Shown piece by piece: positions 58,294-64,000 of a stretch of DNA of 64,000 nt. The stretch is from Ariolimax columbianus (taxonomy: Eukaryota > Mollusca > Gastropoda > Stylommatophora > Arionidae), in the NCBI GenBank assembly GCA_036924085.1, contig JAVGWX010000005.1, forward strand, positions 43,345,664 to 43,409,663, written 5' to 3'. Position 1 is the stretch's first letter. Every line of letters starts with the position of its first letter. The notes beneath the pieces were generated by a model. The model had not been told where the DNA came from and searched no databases. It worked only from the letters and a program-made list of their open reading frames with translations. The position numbers and the translations under genes are program-made.

Positions 58294-58895
58294 ATGTAGA
58301 ACTGAGTTGGGCTCAGTTAGAGCTGAGTTGGGCTCAGTTAGAGCTGAGTGGGGCTCAGTTAGAGCTGAAATGGGCTCAGTTAGAGCTGAGTTGGGCTCAG
58401 TTAGAGCTGAGTTGGGCTCAGTTAGAGCTGAGTTGGGCTCAGTTAGAGCTGAGTTGGGCTCAGTTAGAGCTGAGTTGGGCTCAGTTAGAGCTAAGTGGGG
58501 CTCAGTTAGAGCTGAGTTGGGCTCATTTAGAGCTGAGTTGGGCTCAGTTAGAGCTCAGTTAGAGCTGAGTGGGGCTCAGTTAGAGCTGAGTGGGGCTCTG
58601 TTAGAGATGAGTTGGGCTCAGTTAGAGATGAGTTGGGCTCAGTTAGAAATGAGTTGGGCCCAGTTAGAGATGAGGTGGGCTCAGTTAGAGATGAGTTGGG
58701 CTCAGTTAGAGATGAGTTGGGCTCATTTAGAGCTGAGTGGGGCTCAGTTAGAGCCGAGTTGGGCTCAGTTAGAGATGAGTGAGGCTCAGCTAGAGATGAG
58801 TTGGGCTCAGTTAGTGATGAGTTGGGCTCAGTTAGAGATGAGTGGGGCTCAGCTAGAGCTGAGTTGGGCTCAGTTACAGATAAGTTGGGTTCAGT
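58294..58895. repeat. 21-bp minisatellite, about 28 units
   Basis: Unit GAGTTGGGCTCAGTTAGAGCT and variants. Each unit holds an inverted repeat CTGAG-TTGGG-CTCAG. The 21-bp period keeps every frame open, giving a 240-codon plus-strand frame (58307-59029) with the heptad AELGSVR; I treat it as non-coding. Confidence 0.95.
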
Positions 58896-58899
58896 TAAC

Positions 58900-60335
58900 A
58901 ATCAGCCATCAGGAGTGGAGAGCGAAAACCTTTACACATATGGGAACCCACTTCATGATGAGGAACTTATATTGGAAACATAGTACTAACTGGCAAGAAG
59001 AATTTCATAGTCGGCAGTTAGTTCAGTAAAGTAAAGGTCAGTTCCATGACTACAATTGCCGTCGAAGATGAAGACAATTCTTCATTTGGTAAACCACAGT
59101 CTTTGTGAGGTGAGATGTCGAGTTCCTTTACCTGCTGTTTCTACCTTCCCCAAAGTCAGGTTACTTTTGCCGGTGATTACAAGGCACCAAATGGAGAGAG
59201 ATTCGTTATGAATGGGGAACTTTTCTTTGGTATCTTAGATAATTGTCGTCCCATATGATTGGCAACATGGCAATGCTGAATTGTGATTATTTGTTATCAT
59301 GATACCAATAGGGAAAGCAACCCGGAATGGGATATTCAAACATGTTTTCCAGTACTAAATATGCAAATCAAGACATGACGAGTACAAACAAATACTTCGT
59401 CAGTCTTCTAGACACAAGAGAAACATAACACCCTTTGTTCAACAATAGTGATTTTAATTAATCAGTAGAATAGGCACTATTGTCAAAGAAAGTGACGACA
59501 AAAGTGTGTCTGAAAACACGAAGGAGTTTGTCTAAACATAATGGGGATGTAGTAGGGAAGAATGACTAGATCGAAATACTTAGTCAATTAACAAAAGGAA
59601 TGTGTAATTTGTTTAATTTATAACTACGATATATACTGATAAACCCTTCATATGTTCTGGTATATACATCGAAGAATAAACATAGTTCAAATAACTCCTT
59701 CTTCATATGTTCGTTTCATGTCAGGAGTTATCCTTCAGCTAAGGGCAAACATGACTTGAACTCATTGACCATTGTGTCGCTAAGACGGAAACAATTGATA
59801 AAGTTGCAAGGCTGGATATTAGATAATGTATTCCAAGAACATCTCTCGAGAAGCTGTTTACAGTGATTTTATCACTGATACCGATGTAACACATTCGTAA
59901 GGGCCAGCAAAATAACATGCCCTGACTCTGATTAATGTAAAGTTAATAGTCTAAACAGCTCGACAAAACAATGGAATTGTGGTAAAGAACATCAATACAA
60001 AATTGAGATCGCAGAAGCGCCACAACTGTTTGCAACTAATTTATTAGTTACGAAAGAGTTAGTACTCTACATCATGTCTACAGCTTGTTGCTTAAGAAAA
60101 TTAACACCAGCAAAGTTATTGTCCTGTCCTAGGCAGCTTGAATTGACGGGACTTGCTCCACCTACAAAGAGCGTCATGTCTTTGTGATGTTGATGTCAAA
60201 ATGCACATAATGCAGTTCTGGTCTGTTGTTCGGGTTTACAATACGCTATTTTAAACGGTTATGTTTTGTCTCATCTATTGAAGTGCTGGGTGGAGCAACA
60301 GGTGAAGTGCTACGGTCTAAGATGAATGTTTGCTG
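58900..60335. other. unassigned sequence
   Basis: No family recognised; only the very end may be the 3' UTR of the adjacent minus-strand LINE. Confidence 0.4.
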
Positions 60336-60338
60336 TGT

Positions 60339-61993
60339 CTACAGTTTGTATTTCTCATGCTTTATTTGCTTGAAATGACGGATTAAACGAGGATCGTTCT
60401 GTTCTATGTCAGAAGCTTTAGGTTGGATGATCACGTTCAAGATGTCATCGATAGTTCTGTTCAGTTCATCCCGTAATTCATCACGTCGTTCGGGTACATA
60501 TGAAGACACTCCCAAAACCCCACGCCATCCCTCTCTGTCTGTCACCGCCTGTCGTATCTCACCGGGATGAAGGCCTGACCACTTAGTGATGTTGTCCATC
60601 CATCACTTCCTTGAACGTCCTCGCCCTCTCTGTCACGGTACGGAACCAAAGAGTATCGAGTTGGTAATTCCGTTGGACATCGCGACGTGCCCGCACCAGG
60701 CCATCTTTCGTCTTTAGACATCTGTGAACAGATCTTCAAAAGGACCAATAGCGTCTTCAACTTTCTGACGTATTTCTACGTTCGTGACACGATCTTTATA
60801 TGTAACATTTAGGAGTTTTCTATAGCACCTCATTTCCATTGCATGTATTCTGTCCTGGATATCTGCTGTAATGGTCCAGGTCTCGCAGGCATACAGAAAT
60901 ATTGACAGCACCAAAGAGCGCAGTAGTCTGACTTTTATGCGAGGGCGAGGCGCTTGTCTTGCCATATAGGTTTCAGCCTAGTCAGCGCCGCTGTTGTTTG
61001 TGCTATTCTTGCAATTACCTCTGGCTTTGATCTCTCTTCATTGATCAATGATCCCAGATATTTGAAACGTTTTACCACCTCAAGTTCCTGACCATTTGCC
61101 TCTATTACAGATTTAAACCCTGCTATGTTATTGGTCATGAGCTTTGTTTTATCTGAATTTATTTCCATACCAAAACTCAGAGCCGCTCTATCCAAGCTAC
61201 CAATCAACTCCTGGGGTTCCCTTTTTGTGCCTGCCAATACATCAATATCATCAGCAAATCGGAAGTTTGTGATAAGCCAGTCACCAATTTTAACCGTGCC
61301 AACATGTTCTTTTAAGGTCGTCTCCATTATTCTCTCCAGAATATATTGAAGAGTGTTGGGGAGAGTAACCATCCCTGTCTCACACCCACCGTCGTACGGA
61401 ACCAATCTCCTAGCATTTCCTCTTCAGAGACTGCGCTTGTCGCCTGCTCATGAAGGTTTGCAATTACCGTCACAATATCACTATTGAAGTTATAATGCGT
61501 CATTGTTGACCATAGCGCCGCATGCCACACTCTGTCAAACGCCTTTCTAAAGTCAATGAAGGCATGGTAGAGTTGTTGTTGATACTCTGAGTACTTCTCA
61601 TTCATTAGCTGAAGATTAAATATCTGCTCGATGGTACTCCTTCCCGCTCAAAAGCCCGCTTGTTCTTAGGCAATTATTCTCAAAGAAAACTTTACTTGGA
61701 TGACATATCAGACTGCTTGTTCGATAGTTCTGACACATATTTAGGTTTCCTGATTTAGGCAGTGGTATAATTACTGATTTTGTCCAGCTGGAGGGCCACT
61801 CTTCTGTCTGCCAAATTCTATTGCAGATGTATGTCAGGGTATCAATTATTGCCTCACCTCCCACTTGTAGGAGCTCTGCTGGGATATTATCCACACCTAC
61901 AGCCTCCTCTCTCTTCAGCATTTGCACGGCTTCATATACTTCTTCCCTTATTATCGGTTGATTTTCCTCTATCAGACTCACTTCAGGAGACAT
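60339..61993 (-). pseudogene. RTE-like reverse transcriptase and C-terminal tail
   Basis: Blocks: MLKREEAVGVDNIPAELLQV and WTKSVIIPLPKSGNLNMCQN (61616-61993); FIDFRKAFDRVWHAALWSTM and VGVRQGWLLSPTLFNIFWRE (61327-61605); LITNFRFADDIDVLAGT with the catalytic aspartates (about 61230-61280); then RSLVLSIFLYACETWTITAD (60830-60910), and a basic tail around 60540-60720 ending in MDNITKWSGLHP and DREGWRGVLG. Present across five or more frames; inactive. Confidence 0.85.
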
Positions 61994-62306
61994 TGCATTT
62001 CTGGGGTCACCTCGACCTTCATGCTTATAGAGTTCCGAATAGTACTCCAGCGCTCACGAATGTCTTGAGCTTCTGTGAGACATTTCCCACTCTTGTCCTG
62101 AATCGTTGTATTTCGACTTTGTACAGGCCTTACTAAGTCCTTGACTAATTTATATGCCCCCTTGGCATCATTTCTTCCTTGATTTTGTTCGATATCTGCA
62201 CACTGAGTCGTTATTCATTCCACATTGGCCTGTTTCATCTTGGCCTTTATGTTACCGTTTATCTCTCTATTTTGCCGAATCCCATCTACTGTTCTCTTCA
62301 CTCTCT

Positions 62307-63243
62307 TCATTTGTCGTCACTTGTCACATAAATCCAGTATTTCACTCTTATCCATGCTTTCTTCTTAATCATGCACCTACCTAGAACATCAGATGCCGTG
62401 GAGATTAATGCCGAATTCAGGGCTTTAGTCATCGTCCCAACATCTGCCTCCTCGTTAAGAACCAAGAGAGGTGCGAATCTTCCCCCTATCACCGCTCCAA
62501 AGGTCTCTACTATATCCGGGTACTTCAACTTCTCCAAGTCAAATCTCAGTCTAGTTATCTCTCTTTTCAGAACTTTCTTTAGTCTGAGATGCATGGTCAT
62601 CAGCACTAAGTCGTGGTCGCTCCCTATATCGGCCTCTGGGAAACTTCTTGTCCGGACGCTTTTGACGCTAGATCTGAATCTCCTTTGGACCAGAATATAG
62701 TCTATTTGACTATGAAGCGTACTGTTTGGGCTGTGCCACGTCGACCGTCTCGACATTTTATGTGGTCCTAGCGTATTCGCTACTACTAGCTTATTATAAT
62801 ACGAAAATTCAAGGAGTCTCAGTCCTCTATCGTTCGTGGTCACATTTCCATATGCTCCACATGTGCCTTTCCAGTCACGTACCATGTCTTCACAAATTTC
62901 CCTGTTCTACCAGTATATCCTTCTTCGTTACCTCGTTCACCAGAGCCTGCAAGTCCTCGTAGAAGATCTCAACCTCACTGTCCTCGTAATCTGAGGTAGG
63001 TGCATAGCATTGTATCACCGTGATATTGAAGGGCTTTGCATTTAGTCGTATACTGAGCAGTCGGCTTGATACTGGTCGACAACCCAATACAGAACATGCT
63101 GTGTCTTTGTGCACCAGCATTCCGACTCCATGAAGGTGTTTGTCAGGTATCAGGTTCTTTATTATTTGTTCTACTGCAGATAAGTGTACTGGTTTTCTTC
63201 TATGTGACATTAAGACTCCTCTTTTCCCTAATGTTTCTGCCAT
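62307..63243 (-). pseudogene. RTE-like endonuclease (one frameshift)
   Basis: First frame (62890-63243): GVGMLVHKDTACSVLGCRPV, LLSIRLNAKPFNITVIQCYA and PTSDYEDSEVEIFYEDLQAL. Second frame (62307-62885): GAYGNVTTNDRGLRLLEFSY, WHSPNSTLHSQIDYILVQRR and PEADIGSDHDLVLMTMHLRL, with the SDH active-site block intact. A frame change near 62885 disrupts the GDWNAKVG block. The N-terminal Asn/Glu segment is cut off upstream of 63243. Confidence 0.85.
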
Positions 63244-63250
63244 CTCGTGT

Positions 63251-64000
63251 AAGGGGATGTATGCTATTTGTGATGTACACTAAATGAAGCGTCAATCCCA
63301 TATACGTTTTTTGCATGTGACAATTTTCCATATGTTAAAGGCAATGTCTATTGATCCACTTCTACGGTGTTGGAAAGCTCCAAGAGCAGTATTTGAATCA
63401 AAGTGAAGGCCGGCGAACCAGAGCTGACAGAACATTATACAACTACACGTGGTGATCCTGGATAACGGACTGCAACAGAGCAGACTGGCTAATAAAAAGG
63501 GATCGAAGCGGGAAGGCTAACCTGGTACTCAAATATGTATGCTTAAGAACGTCAGACACGGACACGTCAGAACGAAAAGTGGAAATATCGCAGTCAAGCT
63601 GTAAACTACGACACAACGCATTCCGTTCTCCGGACAACATCCTAATACTTGCAAAGCACTTTTCAAGGCTTGGTAGCGGGAGTTTGAAAATAAAGGACGA
63701 AGAAAAAGTATTTCGGCTTCTTTTGATGACCAAAATTTAATTTAAAAAAAAATTAGAACAGTGAACTCCATAAGGGCCAGTTACTTTGACAGAATCATCC
63801 ATTTGTTAATAAGGACTCTGTATAGTATTGTGATTGTTGCTGTAAAGCCGCCTCCTTTATTTAGTGCGACTATGAAATCATCCCCATATGGGAAAATAGT
63901 TTCCTTGGCGACTGGTTTGAGTGGTGTATGCGTGAGAGTCCCCTCTCTCTTAAAATGTATATTTGTAAATGTAATGGTTTAAGTTCAAACGAAAATATGG
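63251..64000. other. unassigned sequence
   Basis: No gene or repeat family recognised up to the window edge. Confidence 0.4.

Larger units (their letters stand above)
60339..63250 (-). mobile_element. RTE-like LINE, nearly complete coding region, frameshifted
   Basis: Minus-strand order: endonuclease (62307-63243), linker and fingers (61616-61993), palm (60935-61605), thumb and C-terminal basic tail (60339-60965). It has no RNase H domain, unlike LINE-A. At least six frame changes break it. No tail or TSD was found at the low-coordinate end, where the last recognisable residues lie near 60345. Confidence 0.85.

Noticed and set aside
58307..59029. A 240-residue heptad-repeat protein
   Set aside because: A 21-bp repeat keeps all frames open on both strands; there is no unique coding flank or other support.

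Overview
The window is AT-rich, repeat-dominated nuclear DNA from an animal. A truncated 18S rRNA copy (minus strand, 40856-42096) is metazoan. Its V4 region and the types of LINE present look lophotrochozoan, most likely molluscan; this is inference, not proof. I recognise no intact cellular protein-coding gene. Almost every recognisable coding stretch is a decayed transposable element.

Layout. 1-10 kb: a degenerate minisatellite cut by a LINE fragment and by a mariner that itself carries a LINE piece; then a second mariner (6145-8832) holding two nested LINE insertions, each with clear target-site duplications (TSDs). 10-18.7 kb: a long copy of an endonuclease/reverse transcriptase/RNase H LINE (called LINE-A here) on the minus strand, facing a 5'-truncated LINE-A copy on the plus strand. 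18.9-34.2 kb: fragments of RTE-like and CR1/jockey-like LINEs, mariner pieces, a diverged LINE-A relative, another truncated LINE-A copy, microsatellites and small minisatellites.

35.3-42.7 kb is the most remarkable locus. A single insertion bracketed by a perfect 12-bp TSD contains, in transcript order on the minus strand, a presumed 5' external transcribed spacer (~636 nt), the first ~1240 nt of 18S rRNA, a full-length LINE-A and a GAA tail. It reads as a reverse-transcribed pre-rRNA/LINE co-transcript. The LINE's 5' UTR is a tandem array whose units each hold a 62-nt piece of 18S plus a conserved hairpin, suggesting a long association with one site in 18S rDNA.

43-59 kb is a tandem-repeat district: a CA/CG/TG tract, an 11.4-kb array of ~72-bp monomers with CAA tails (44.0-55.4 kb, with kilobase-scale higher-order duplications), then 93-bp, 41-bp and 21-bp minisatellites and a cluster of short palindromes. 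60.3-63.25 kb is a nearly complete but frameshifted RTE-like LINE.

Functionally, the LINEs encode, or once encoded, their own target-primed reverse transcription machinery, and the mariners a cut-and-paste transposase. All long copies seen here carry frameshifts, stops or lost catalytic residues.
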